Of a DNA stretch of 64,000 bases, positions 32,993 to 42,233 are shown piece by piece. The notes under the pieces were generated by a model, which worked only from the letters and a program-made list of their open reading frames with translations, did not search any database and was not told where the DNA came from. The stretch comes from CAYXVJ01 sp050309435. GTDB lineage: Bacteria > Bacillota > Clostridia > Saccharofermentanales > Fastidiosipilaceae. The stretch is taken from the NCBI GenBank assembly GCA_050309435.1, contig JBNRMJ010000011.1, positions 186,001 to 250,000 on the forward strand, given 5' to 3'. Numbering within the stretch: the first letter of the stretch is position 1; each line of letters begins with the position of its first letter. A program made the position numbers and the translations under genes.

Positions 32993-33991
32993 TCAGGAAT
33001 TTACTACTGATTTATACGCAGATAGCAATTGCTTACCCACCTCGGGCAAAGAACGCTTCCGTACCTCCTCGTAAGCGGCTTCGATTGTGGACGGCAGGCT
33101 TTGATCAAGTATGGCTCTGAGTTTGAAATCAAACTCCTCGGCTGTCCGGGCTTTATATAAGCATTCTCCGTCGTAAAACTCTTCATAAATCGGGATATCC
33201 CGGATTAAAACCGGAATGTTCATCGCCATGGCTTCCAGAAGAACGATGCCTTCGGTTTCCTCGTGTGTCATAAACAAAAAGCAGTTCGCACCGGCGTATG
33301 CATCCCGAAGCTCTGCGGCCTTGATATAGCCGGGGAAACGAAGATTGGGCAGCTTAGTCCGGACGGCCTCCGCCACTTCGCTTGTGAGAGCCGAGCGCGG
33401 CGAATGTCCGAACCAGATGAACTCGATATCCGGATGACGCTTGGCCAGTTCCACGAAATCGACGATACCCTTACGCTGCATGAAATGGCCTACAGAAATA
33501 ACCGCTTTCTGTTCCGGGCGAAGATTATACTGTTCCCGGAAACGCTGCCCGTCCGCATTCGCCCGGTTGAATTTCGTTAGATCGATACCGTTTGAAATCG
33601 CCACGATCGGTCGATTCAGACGATAATCTTCCAGAATCTTTTTAGAATACGGCGTCGGCGTGATGACAAGATCTCCCTGGCGATAACAGTAGCGCAGCCA
33701 GTGTTTAAATAGAGGTGACAAGAGATTCGAACCGCGAAACGAATTGCGAAAATCCTCTTCGGTCGAATGTGCATGGTATACGACCTTAAGTCCGTTTCGG
33801 CGGGCTTTCTTCGCCAGGCGAACCGTAGCCGGAAACCAATCATTCAGATGGATTAAATCGGCATCCGTCGTGAATCGGGTTTCCACTTCCACATCCAGCT
33901 CCGATAAAGCTGCCAGCTGATGTTCGAGAGCTTTCCCCATGCCGCTGGAAGCCAGAGCTTTATAGTGACCGGTATATAAGCAAATCTTCAC
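32993..33991 (-). CDS. GT4 family glycosyltransferase
   Basis: A 332-residue retaining glycosyltransferase of GT-B fold. Key parts are the N terminus VKICLYTGHYKALASSGMGKAL, AISNGIDLTKF, VISVGHFMQRKGIVDFVELAK and the donor-site signature ETEGIVLLEAMAMNIPVL. It looks like glycolipid-type GT4 enzymes such as diacylglycerol glucosyltransferases, but the acceptor is not certain. The start is GTG at 33991, with GAAGGAGGA upstream; a longer frame would overlap the alpha-galactosidase gene, whose stop is 28 bases upstream. It is probably cotranscribed with that gene. Confidence 0.85.
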   Translation of the reverse strand: MKICLYTGHYKALASSGMGKALEHQLAALSELDVEVETRFTTDADLIHLNDWFPATVRLAKKARRNGLKVVYHAHSTEEDFRNSFRGSNLLSPLFKHWLRYCYRQGDLVITPTPYSKKILEDYRLNRPIVAISNGIDLTKFNRANADGQRFREQYNLRPEQKAVISVGHFMQRKGIVDFVELAKRHPDIEFIWFGHSPRSALTSEVAEAVRTKLPNLRFPGYIKAAELRDAYAGANCFLFMTHEETEGIVLLEAMAMNIPVLIRDIPIYEEFYDGECLYKARTAEEFDFKLRAILDQSLPSTIEAAYEEVRKRSLPEVGKQLLSAYKSVVNS

Positions 33992-34019
33992 GAATCCTCC
34001 TTCGCGTCGGTTCTTAGGC

Positions 34020-36272
34020 TTACTGCCCGACTGCCTGTAAACGAAATACCAAAGCCTGAAAGTCGTTGAGCATGGTTCGCGAAGCGAAACGCTCATCTAT
34101 GTCATTACCCTCCAGAATCAATCCCGAAGACATCAAGTTATCGCCGTAGCGTTCGACATTGCTCTGAGCAGGACCTTCAACTTTATACAGATAATCGTCT
34201 TTCAATCCGCGAATCTTGATGCGCGGCCAGGGGCCGACGGCTTCCGAATGTCTCGTGTAGAATGCAACAAGTGCTGATTTTTTATCTTTGGCTACCAGTG
34301 ACCAGGCACAATACTCCGACGTGAAAGGATTGGCCAGGCGATAAAAATCCCCGTAAGCCACAAGATCCTGCACCACTTCTTTATAGGTAGCGATATCCAG
34401 ACGAATCTGATCCTTCTCTTCTTCTGTCAATTGTCTGGGATCCAACTCGTAACCGAAGGTTCCGAAACATGCGACAGCCGTGCGCAGCTTCAAGTCGGTC
34501 ATGCGGCCGGTCTGGTGATTCGGTACGGCTGACACATGAGCGCCCATGGACGAAACCGGATAAGCCAGACTCGTTCCGTATTGTATCTTCAAACGCGAAA
34601 CGGCATCGGAGTTGTCCGAAGTCCAGGCTTGAGGAGCATAGTAAAGCATACCCGCGTCAAATCGTGCTCCGCCGCTGGCACATGATTCAAACAGCATGTT
34701 CGGAAAACGCCGGATCAGACGCTCGTACAGATCGTAAACACCTAAGATAAAGCGATGCAAGGTTTCACCCTGCCGTTCGGCCGGTAGCGCGAGGCTCATC
34801 ACTTCGGTCAGATAACGATTCATATCCCATTTGACATAATCGACTTTCGCCGCTTCGAGAACTGTACTCATCTGCATATAGAGGTCGTCTACGACTTCCG
34901 CTCTGCCCATATCCAGCACATACTGGTGACGACCCGGCGACAGCCGTTTACCCGGCACATGGATCACCCAATCGGGATGCTCGTTCCAGATTCGCGTGCC
35001 GGGACTGACCATTTCAGGCTCGAACCACAGACCGAAAAGAAGACCCAAATCATGTATCTTGTCGGCCAGACCCTCGATTCCGTTGGGCAGTTTGCGCTTG
35101 TCTGTAGACCAGTCACCCAGCGAACTATTGTCACTATCCCTTTGTCCAAACCAGCCGTCATCAAGAACGAAGAGATCAATCCCCATTTCTTTGGCCACGG
35201 CAGCCATCTCGACGATTTTTTCCTCGTTGATGTCAAAATAGGTGCCTTCCCAGTTATTGATCAAAACCGGCCTCGGTTTCTTTTTCCAGGGACTGCGTAT
35301 TAAGTGCTCGCGATAGAAATCATGAAAAGCCCGGCTCATGCCGTTCAGGCCGTCCCGGCTATAGACCATGACAGCTTCGGGCGTATGAAAGCTTTCGCCC
35401 GGCCCCAGCGCCCAGCTAAAGCCTTCGGGATGAATACCCGTCAAAATGCGCGTACGGTTATAACTGTCAACTTCGATTCTGTTACAGAAATTCCCGCTAT
35501 AAAGCAGATTAAAGCCGAAAACCTCGCCACTGTCTTCGGTCGTTGTTTTTCGGGTCAGAGCCATAAAAGGATTATGTATCGCCGAGCTGATGCCGCGGCG
35601 GCTGGACACTTCCTGAATGCCATGAATCAGCAAGCGACGTTCCATCTGCATCTCTCGTGCCCAGGATCCATGGCTTGAAAGTAGCTCGAACTCATGAGAA
35701 GGCAGATCCAGGGCCAGGCTCATGGCGCGTTCGAGGTACAATTTCTCGTCAGCAGTCTGCGTGATACACGCGCTGCGGCTGATAACGGGAAGATTGTCAA
35801 AAATCGAGTAGATCAGATCAACTTTCAAAGCGGAATAATCATCGACCAAAGTAATAATCAGCGATTTAACCTCTCCCTCCTCGGCAAAGGAGGACGGCAG
35901 ACCGGGTAAAGGATCTTTCCGATCGAGGATTTCATAAGACTGATATCTCAAATGAGTGATTCGGTCACCAGCGGGGTATCTCACGCTCAGGGCCTCTTCC
36001 CTGAAATCCGTCGTTCCGAAAACAGGATATTCAAGGAATTGATGCTCGAGAGAGCTGAAATTATCATCATCGTATAGTAAAGCTCCATGCCGGTGCCCGC
36101 GAATTTTCAGAAACGAGAAATCGTCTTGATGACGAATTGCCTCACCTGTATAGAGATTTTCCACAACCTCAGATCGTTCGCGCACCGTCATGACATAACT
36201 GACAAGACCGTTCGTCAGATGAAATAGCGGAAGCCCTTCACCCTCGTTTACATAAACCTTCGCGTTATACAT
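34020..36272 (-). CDS. Alpha-galactosidase (GH36)
   Basis: A 750-residue intracellular alpha-galactosidase of family GH36, the usual AgaA/RafA length, hydrolysing raffinose- or melibiose-type alpha-galactosides. It shows FVLDDGWFGQRD, the nucleophile Asp483 in DYVKWDMNR, FESCASGGARFD, and the acid/base Asp553 in WTSDNSDAV. There is no signal peptide. GAGGTTG precedes the ATG. It is followed by the GT4 gene. No dedicated importer adjoins it; the two sugar importers in the window, or others, could supply the substrate. Confidence 0.94.
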   Translation of the reverse strand: MYNAKVYVNEGEGLPLFHLTNGLVSYVMTVRERSEVVENLYTGEAIRHQDDFSFLKIRGHRHGALLYDDDNFSSLEHQFLEYPVFGTTDFREEALSVRYPAGDRITHLRYQSYEILDRKDPLPGLPSSFAEEGEVKSLIITLVDDYSALKVDLIYSIFDNLPVISRSACITQTADEKLYLERAMSLALDLPSHEFELLSSHGSWAREMQMERRLLIHGIQEVSSRRGISSAIHNPFMALTRKTTTEDSGEVFGFNLLYSGNFCNRIEVDSYNRTRILTGIHPEGFSWALGPGESFHTPEAVMVYSRDGLNGMSRAFHDFYREHLIRSPWKKKPRPVLINNWEGTYFDINEEKIVEMAAVAKEMGIDLFVLDDGWFGQRDSDNSSLGDWSTDKRKLPNGIEGLADKIHDLGLLFGLWFEPEMVSPGTRIWNEHPDWVIHVPGKRLSPGRHQYVLDMGRAEVVDDLYMQMSTVLEAAKVDYVKWDMNRYLTEVMSLALPAERQGETLHRFILGVYDLYERLIRRFPNMLFESCASGGARFDAGMLYYAPQAWTSDNSDAVSRLKIQYGTSLAYPVSSMGAHVSAVPNHQTGRMTDLKLRTAVACFGTFGYELDPRQLTEEEKDQIRLDIATYKEVVQDLVAYGDFYRLANPFTSEYCAWSLVAKDKKSALVAFYTRHSEAVGPWPRIKIRGLKDDYLYKVEGPAQSNVERYGDNLMSSGLILEGNDIDERFASRTMLNDFQALVFRLQAVGQ

Positions 36273-36340
36273 CGCTTCAACCTCTTCTATAGCTCACTGC
36301 TAACGTTAGTCAAAGCCATTATACTATAGCGACCGGAGCA

Positions 36341-37069
36341 TTACCGAGACAAAACCTTGGATAAGAACTCCTTGGTTCTTTCCTCCTTAGGATGACTAAA
36401 CAGTTCGTCTGCCAAAGCTTCTTCGGCTATGACTCCCTGATCCATGAAAATGACCCGGGTTCCTACCTCCCTGGCAAAACCCATCTCATGAGTCACGACA
36501 ACCATGGTCATGCCGTCGGCCGCAAGCTCTTTCATTACGTCCAGTACCTCACCTATCATCTCCGGATCAAGAGCTGAAGTCGGTTCGTCAAAAAGCAATA
36601 CCGCCGGATCCATCGCGAGAGCACGTGCGATGGCCACGCGCTGTTTCTGGCCTCCGCTTAACTGATTGGGATAGGCCTCCGCCTTATCTTTCAGACCGAC
36701 GCGTTCAAGCAGGCTCATCGCTTTGGCCTTGGCCTCTGCTTCGCTCATCCCTCTGAGAGTCCGCGGCGCGATAGTCATGTTCTGTAACACGTTCAAATGA
36801 GGAAATAAATTGAAATGCTGAAATACCATGCCCATTTTCTGACGCGCCCGGTTAATATCGATTTCAGGATCCATGATATTGACATCTTCGAACCAGATCT
36901 CCCCGGAAGTCGGTTCTTCCAAACGGTTCAAGCAACGCAGGAAGGTTGATTTTCCAGATCCGGACGGTCCGACGATCACCAGGCATTCACCTGCTTCTAT
37001 TGTTGTTGTTATACCGCGCAGAACCTCAAGATCTTCGAATTTCTTGGTCAGATTTTTAACGTTTATCAC
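36341..37069 (-). CDS. Polar amino-acid ABC transporter ATP-binding protein
   Basis: A 242-residue ATPase of the GlnQ/HisP group: Walker A GPSGSGKST (35-43), Q-loop FQHFNLFPH, signature LSGGQKQR, Walker B LLFDEPTSALDPE and switch His in VVTHEMGFA. It powers the importer formed with the permease (37056) and the binding protein (37945). Its start overlaps the end of the permease gene by 14 bases. The substrate is a polar amino acid, not resolved further. Confidence 0.94.
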   Translation of the reverse strand: MINVKNLTKKFEDLEVLRGITTTIEAGECLVIVGPSGSGKSTFLRCLNRLEEPTSGEIWFEDVNIMDPEIDINRARQKMGMVFQHFNLFPHLNVLQNMTIAPRTLRGMSEAEAKAKAMSLLERVGLKDKAEAYPNQLSGGQKQRVAIARALAMDPAVLLFDEPTSALDPEMIGEVLDVMKELAADGMTMVVVTHEMGFAREVGTRVIFMDQGVIAEEALADELFSHPKEERTKEFLSKVLSR

Positions 37070-37868
37070 TGCGGCCCAGCCTCCTCTCCATCACTCTTAA
37101 GATCTTCGTCAGAATCATAACAACCGCCAAATAAATCAGCGCTACCGCGAAAAGCGGAAGAGGCGACAAAGTAGCGGATCTGATGTTTTGTCCTGCTCTG
37201 GTCAAATCCGTGAAGGCGATGTAACCGGCGACGGATGTTTCTTTCAAAAGGGCTATAAATTCATTAAATAACGTCGGCAGTGTATTCTTAAATGCTTGCG
37301 GCAAAATAATCAGGCGCATCGTCTGCCAGTAGGTAAAGCCGAGAGAACGACCGGCTTCCATCTGCCCGCGATCCAGAGACTCGATACCCGCGCGGAAAAT
37401 CTCGGCTACGTAAGCACCTGAGTTTACGCCGAAGGCTATACCGGCTATGAGCAGCTTACTCATGTTCGGTGCACCGGCGAATATGATAAAGTACCAGATC
37501 ATGATTTGAACGACGACAGGCGTACCGCGAACCACGGTAATATAAGCCTGTGCCAGCGTGTTCAACAGGCCGAGTTTAACGCCTGATTCGTGACTGACTC
37601 TGATCATCGCGAGGACGACACCGATCACGACACCGATTAAGAGGGCCATTGCCGTCATGGCCAGAGTGTTGCCCAGGCCTTCGAGCAGCCATTTCCAACG
37701 CGCTTCCGCGATGAAAATCTGTTCGATATCCAAGGCGAGACTCTGCCATTTGGCAGGTGTCAGCCAGCCGCTTAGATAAGCTGCCACCGCGAGTATCGGT
37801 ACCAGAGCCAGACTTACGATATCGATGATTCGCTGTCCGCCTGTACGAGGTTTATTATCCTTGTCCAT
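37056..37868 (-). CDS. Polar amino-acid ABC transporter permease
   Basis: A 270-residue permease of the HisMQ/GlnP type. After a cytoplasmic N terminus it has about five membrane helices, and the docking loop reads EAGRSLGFTYWQTMRLIILPQA. WLLEGLGNTLAMTAMALL begins the transport domain. The chosen ATG has GAAGGAAGG upstream; a longer frame begins at GTG with no site. It lies between the binding-protein and ATPase genes, overlapping the latter. A small imperfect hairpin (37894-37911) lies in the gap to the binding-protein gene. Confidence 0.92.
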   Translation of the reverse strand: MDKDNKPRTGGQRIIDIVSLALVPILAVAAYLSGWLTPAKWQSLALDIEQIFIAEARWKWLLEGLGNTLAMTAMALLIGVVIGVVLAMIRVSHESGVKLGLLNTLAQAYITVVRGTPVVVQIMIWYFIIFAGAPNMSKLLIAGIAFGVNSGAYVAEIFRAGIESLDRGQMEAGRSLGFTYWQTMRLIILPQAFKNTLPTLFNEFIALLKETSVAGYIAFTDLTRAGQNIRSATLSPLPLFAVALIYLAVVMILTKILRVMERRLGRSDKR

Positions 37869-37944
37869 AGAAACCTTCCTTCGCACCAAAAGACCCCGGA
37901 CGAAGCCAGGGCCGATTAGTCAGTCCATTGTGCAGACTTGTGAT

Positions 37945-38763
37945 TTACTTGCTTTCGCCACCGAAGTCTTCCACTCGGATTACGATTACCTGACGAGCAT
38001 CTTCAATGTATGGCTGTGTAAAGTCTGTCGTAAGTTCACGCTCGGGTGTAACCGTCATACCAGCCGCTATAAAATCAATTTTACCTGTGTCCAGTGCCAA
38101 GGGCAAGGAGTCAAAGTCCATGTTTTCGATCTTTAACTCCATGTCGAGTTCTTTGGCAATATAGGCGCCGATCTCAATGTCGATTCCGATAAATCCATCG
38201 CCTTCTACCATCTCGTAAGGAGGGAAGCCTGCTTCCGTTCCAAGTGTCAAAACACCATTGGGAGCACCGGTATTCAGATCAATATCGGATGCTTTTACAT
38301 CGCTTGTCGCATACTTTTCCTGTAGAGCTTCGATAAAGCCTTCGGATTTGGCCTTACTTATGATCGCGTCGATCTTCTCGAGCAGTTCCGTATTGCCCTT
38401 CTTGATCGCCAGAGCATATTGCTCAACTTCATATTGATCGGGTAAAATCATCAGCTTCTCATCTTTATCGACGAACTGCTTGGCAGGCCCGATATCCATC
38501 AGGGCAGCACCGACCTTCCCGGAAGTCAGAGCCATAATGGTGTCGCTGAGCAGAGCATATGACTCGACATTGTCTTCGTTATCTTCTCCTACCAGCTCTT
38601 TGGCGAGGCTTTCGCCGATCGTGCCGGCCTGAACAGAAATTTTCAAGTTGGCGACATCTTCTTTTTTTGTGATGTTGAGTTTCTCCGCCGAGCCGCATGC
38701 CGTAGTGAGCAAGAGGATCGCGGATGCCAGTGCTAAACTGCAAACTTTTTTAATTTTATTCAT
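37945..38763 (-). CDS. Amino-acid ABC binding lipoprotein with circularly permuted lobes
   Basis: A 272-residue lipoprotein (lipobox LTTAC, Cys23). The order of parts is reversed compared with HisJ/GlnH-type binding proteins. The half that normally comes second (DVANLKISVQAGTIGESLAKEL, SGKVGAALMDIGPAKQFV, YALAIKKGNTELLEKID) spans 30-152. The normal N-terminal half (GVLTLGTEAGFPPYEMV, GIDIEIGAYIAKELDMEL, TGKIDFIAAGMTVTPERE, QVIVIR) spans 169-263. Both halves look complete, so this is a circular permutation and not a truncation. AAGGAAGGAAG lies upstream of the ATG. It is the first gene of the importer operon. Confidence 0.88.
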   Translation of the reverse strand: MNKIKKVCSLALASAILLLTTACGSAEKLNITKKEDVANLKISVQAGTIGESLAKELVGEDNEDNVESYALLSDTIMALTSGKVGAALMDIGPAKQFVDKDEKLMILPDQYEVEQYALAIKKGNTELLEKIDAIISKAKSEGFIEALQEKYATSDVKASDIDLNTGAPNGVLTLGTEAGFPPYEMVEGDGFIGIDIEIGAYIAKELDMELKIENMDFDSLPLALDTGKIDFIAAGMTVTPERELTTDFTQPYIEDARQVIVIRVEDFGGESK

Positions 38764-39007
38764 TTCTTTCTTCCTTCCTTCAACAAGCTTCAAACCCGTT
38801 GAGACAAGTTTTATCGGCCAATTCATCTTCATGATTGCACAATCATATATTCTTTTTATCTCCTTTGCAAGCAAAAAATCAATTTTGAACCCTATTTCTC
38901 GAAATTGTACAAAAACTTACCTCTTTTTTCTGTCGTAATAGCGATTTTATAAAATATTGATTTTATGCATTATATATGAATGATATGCATACTTTAGTGA
39001 CCAGATA

Positions 39008-39034
39008 CTGACCCGGCAGTAAATTTGGTATAAT
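39008..39034 (+). promoter_or_regulatory. Possible promoter of the alaX-like gene
   Basis: TATAAT at 39029-39034 is an exact -10 consensus placed 30 bases before the start codon; the -35 region (CTGACC near 39008) is weak. The rest of 38764-39063 is AT-rich and holds no gene. Confidence 0.4.
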
Positions 39035-39063
39035 ACATGAAAAGAAGCATCGAGGAGAGTTTA

Positions 39064-40302
39064 ATGATCACCGATTTCGATCAGTTATATTACAAGGATA
39101 GTTATTTACGCAGCTTTGAATCTCATATTACGGACGCGAGGCTGATCCTGAATGAGTTTTGGCTTCGTTTCGATCAAACGGCCTTTTACCCCGAAGGCGG
39201 AGGCCAGCCGGGTGATCGGGGTATTATAAGTATCCCACAATTAAATCTGAAACTTGAGGTTATTGATACGAAGGAAGACCGGTCCTTAATCTGGCATCGA
39301 TGTAAAGGAAGAAGCATGTCGGACTTGTCAGCCGAAGCCTTAATCGGTTTGCAGGTAAGAGGAGAAATCGATTGGGACAGGCGCTTTGATATGATGCAGC
39401 AGCATTCTGCCGAGCACATACTGTCAGGGCTGGTCAACCGCCATTTCGGCTACGACAATGTGGGCTTTCATATCAACGAGACATTAATGACAATCGATTT
39501 TTCGGGTCCCCTGACGGATTGTGAAATTGCGGATATGGAAAAGAGATGCAACGAAGCCATCCGCGAAAATATTGCCTACGAAATCGATTATTACACGCCC
39601 GAAGAAGCAAAAAGCATAACATATCGCAGTAAAATAGATTTACCCGATGCAATCCGCATCGTTACCGTTCCGGGTTACGATCGCTGCGCATGTTGCGGAA
39701 CTCAAGTCCGTTTTAGCGGCGAACTGGGATTACTTAAGGTAATCGGAAGCAGTAATTATAAAGGAGGTGTTCGTCTCGAAGTTCTGGCCGGCAGGCGGGC
39801 TCTGGAAGATTACACACGCAAACATGAAGCTTTCATCAGGCTGAGTCGTAGCCTCTCGTCCCCTGTTGAGCAGGTAGAAAATGCCGTTGTTAAACTCGCA
39901 GCCGATGAGGATGACTTAAAATATAAAATCAGCAAACTGGAGCAGCGACTGGTTCGAAGCCTTCTTTCCGCCGTTACGGTCGGAGTTTCTGAAGCGACGG
40001 CGTATAAACACAATGACCTTTCAAGGTCCGCACATAAGGAGCTTTGTAAAAAAGTCAGCGAAATTGCCGGGAGTCCGGCTGTTGTCTACGGAGAAATGGA
40101 AGACAAGAGTATCGCTTTCTGTATCATTGCCGAAGGGAAACTCGACGGGCATGCCTTAATGGCGGATTTGAAAAATGCATTCGGAGCTAAAGGCGGCGGC
40201 AAGCCGAATTTTATCTCGGGACAAATCGCAGCGTGTCAAACAAGTACAAGCGAACTCGACCTCTTTTTCTCAAAAAAAGGTTTTATGATCAAGGAGCTAT
40301 AG
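39064..40302 (+). CDS. Alanyl-tRNA editing protein (AlaX type, with DHHA1-like domain)
   Basis: A 412-residue stand-alone editing protein related to the editing half of alanyl-tRNA synthetase. It hydrolyses mischarged Ser- or Gly-tRNA-Ala. Seen are FYPEGGGQPGD (42-51), the zinc site HSAEH (114-118) with a later Cys motif (RCACCGTQVRFSGELGLLKV), a helical linker, and a C-terminal DHHA1-like end (GAKGGGKPNFISGQ). This makes it the long AlaX form. GAGGAG precedes the chosen ATG. Its 3' end overlaps the convergent gene at 40289 by 14 bases. Confidence 0.9.
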   Translation: MITDFDQLYYKDSYLRSFESHITDARLILNEFWLRFDQTAFYPEGGGQPGDRGIISIPQLNLKLEVIDTKEDRSLIWHRCKGRSMSDLSAEALIGLQVRGEIDWDRRFDMMQQHSAEHILSGLVNRHFGYDNVGFHINETLMTIDFSGPLTDCEIADMEKRCNEAIRENIAYEIDYYTPEEAKSITYRSKIDLPDAIRIVTVPGYDRCACCGTQVRFSGELGLLKVIGSSNYKGGVRLEVLAGRRALEDYTRKHEAFIRLSRSLSSPVEQVENAVVKLAADEDDLKYKISKLEQRLVRSLLSAVTVGVSEATAYKHNDLSRSAHKELCKKVSEIAGSPAVVYGEMEDKSIAFCIIAEGKLDGHALMADLKNAFGAKGGGKPNFISGQIAACQTSTSELDLFFSKKGFMIKEL

Positions 40303-41452
40303 TCTGATCCGGATAAGCGGACCACAAGCCCGTACTCCGGCCGTTCCGGTCATACTTCGTCAGATAGAGACAGTCTCGTTCCGGGGTAATGCCGGCAATC
40401 GCGAAGGCTTCGTCTTCATCCCGGGTCTCCAGCACATACCAGCGCTTATTCTTGGCATCGAAAAAACTCAGGTCATCAAAAACAAAGAGTTGATTCGAGC
40501 TGTAAATACGAGGCCGGCTGCCGATTCGTTCAGACGGCATTTCCGATATGATGGCTTTTTCGTCATAATCCAGACGATATAAACGGTATTGATAGATCTC
40601 CCGGTATATATTCGCATAGGCTATTTCGAGTGCGAAACCGGTGGATTCATCCGCCCGCCATGCTTCGAACCAAGGCTTTCCCTCTTCATAAGACCAGCGG
40701 GTATCGGCATCCGGTTTAATCTCCAGCAGATCGTTTAGCGCAAGCGATCCGGCAGCTTCATCGAGCGTGATCACCGTCTTATTAACCAAGTCGTAATCCA
40801 GCCTGGGTCCAAGCCCCTTCCCGTACGTTAATGCTTCGATTTTTCTGGTGTAAAAATGATCTTTCTCGTCGATTTCGAAGCCAAAATAACCTCCGTCATC
40901 CTCCAGGATAACAGAGACATCGCCGCTCGAAATCACATAAAGCCACTGTGTAAATACTTCATCACCGCCTATGCCGAAAACAATATAACGGTCATTTGCC
41001 ACGGCTTGTAAGCCGAAGTCTGCTGTTTTGATTACGGTCTCGCTCATATCGGCGGGATCGACAATCGAAAGGCGCTTTGGTGTCTGCAGAATTAAGCGTC
41101 CGTCGGATAAAATTCGTAGCAGCTTTACACCTCCATCGGCATATTCTTCCGGTAAAGCAAGCTTTTCCATCCTCTCTATTGTAAGAGGAATCGGCGCAGT
41201 GAAGGAAAGGCCGTCCGGATCGGCTAACTGCGGATCGGTACCGGTACCGGTCTCGTTATTTGACAGCGAACCCGGTACGGATACATGGCTGCTTTCGCCG
41301 GAAACCGTAGCGTTGCCGCCGGTCGAAACAGAGGGTCCCAAAGGCAATCTATCCAGTCTAAATAAAAGCAAAAGAAGAATGAAAAGCGCTACGAGTGACA
41401 GCAGAATATAGAGCAGTCTATTTAAACCGGGCGAAGATGATTTACCGGACAT
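40289..41452 (-). CDS. Membrane-anchored propeller-like protein, function unknown
   Basis: A 387-residue protein with an N-terminal membrane anchor (NRLLYILLSLVALFILLLLLF, about 11-31), a Ser/Thr/Gly-rich linker to about 85, and an extracytoplasmic region of repeated beta-type blades (GVKLLRILSDGRLILQTPKRLSIVD, ANDRYIVFGIGGDE, QYRLYRLDYDEKAII) that suggests a TolB/DPP4-like propeller. The chosen ATG has GAAAGG upstream and lies 11 bases after the stop of the peptidase-like gene, so the two are probably cotranscribed. No catalytic residues were recognised. Confidence 0.75.
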   Translation of the reverse strand: MSGKSSSPGLNRLLYILLSLVALFILLLLLFRLDRLPLGPSVSTGGNATVSGESSHVSVPGSLSNNETGTGTDPQLADPDGLSFTAPIPLTIERMEKLALPEEYADGGVKLLRILSDGRLILQTPKRLSIVDPADMSETVIKTADFGLQAVANDRYIVFGIGGDEVFTQWLYVISSGDVSVILEDDGGYFGFEIDEKDHFYTRKIEALTYGKGLGPRLDYDLVNKTVITLDEAAGSLALNDLLEIKPDADTRWSYEEGKPWFEAWRADESTGFALEIAYANIYREIYQYRLYRLDYDEKAIISEMPSERIGSRPRIYSSNQLFVFDDLSFFDAKNKRWYVLETRDEDEAFAIAGITPERDCLYLTKYDRNGRSTGLWSAYPDQTIAP

Positions 41453-41463
41453 AAGAAGCCTTT

Positions 41464-42177
41464 CTACTCGCTGATCACGAGGAGTCTCATATACTCCCAT
41501 GCCGGATCGATGTCATCGATCGTCTGATAATCGTTATTGTAACTGGGGTCAAGAATTTCCACGACATATTCGCCGTTTTCATAACGATAAGCGTTCGCCA
41601 CGACAAAATGCGTGGTGTGATGCCCGTTATGCTCGATACCGAGTATGACGGGATTCCCGGCAGCCAGTTCGCGAATCGTTTCGTGCTTTACATAAGTCCG
41701 GTCCAGTAACTGTGTCCGGGCATCCAGAATACTGTCTTTTCGTTTAATCGTTAAATGTTCGGCAGCGCTAAAGGCTTCCCACTCGAGTGGAGCAGCATAT
41801 TGATCCAGCCTGCGATTCATTTCCGAAGGATTCAAGTAGATGCCGTAATGCTCGGCCGTCATGGCAAGCGATGTTACAGCACAACCATAAAGAGCGATCG
41901 AACCGTTAAACGGATACATGATCTCTTCACCCCAAGCCGGATCCTGCTGGCGATAATGCGTTAAGTCGTAGCGGACCTCATCGGGAACTGCTTTTCCGTC
42001 AAGATAAAGCCGTTTGTCTCCGGCGGCATAAAGCGGGACAGCTTCAGTCTTCAAGCGATCCATCGGAAATAGAAGGGCGATAGAGAAAAAGACCAGCATC
42101 AATAACGCCGCCAGGCGTATGAATACCGGTCTTTGTCCAGTCTTATTTTTCATTCGTTCAAACGACATAAGATTCAT
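41464..42177 (-). CDS. C39-like cysteine peptidase family protein, membrane-anchored
   Basis: A 237-residue protein with an N-terminal membrane segment (VFIRLAALLMLVFFSIALLFPM) and an outward C39-like papain fold: QDPAWGEEIMYPF, then the Cys motif YGCAVTSLAMTAEHYGI, a GNPVILGI strand, the His motif HHTTHFVVANAYRYENGEYVVEILDPSY. This matches the C39_2 group rather than bacteriocin-processing transporters. Starts are ambiguous: ATG 42177 has GGAG at 11 bases, and ATG 42153 is possible; a longer frame would overlap the glycosylase gene. Its target could be a surface peptide or a cross-link. Confidence 0.78.
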   Translation of the reverse strand: MNLMSFERMKNKTGQRPVFIRLAALLMLVFFSIALLFPMDRLKTEAVPLYAAGDKRLYLDGKAVPDEVRYDLTHYRQQDPAWGEEIMYPFNGSIALYGCAVTSLAMTAEHYGIYLNPSEMNRRLDQYAAPLEWEAFSAAEHLTIKRKDSILDARTQLLDRTYVKHETIRELAAGNPVILGIEHNGHHTTHFVVANAYRYENGEYVVEILDPSYNNDYQTIDDIDPAWEYMRLLVISE

Positions 42178-42233
42178 AAGTCTGTCGCTCCGTATCGTTT
42201 CAATAGCGGCCCGGCAGGTTTCACCCGCCCGGC

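Noticed and set aside
37894..37911. Hairpin between the permuted binding-protein gene and its permease
   Set aside because: The stem is six pairs with an internal mismatch and no T tail. It could be chance, so it is only mentioned under the permease.
40289..40302. Overlap of the convergent alaX-like and propeller-like genes
   Set aside because: A 14-base 3' overlap of convergent genes is common in compact genomes and needs no special explanation.
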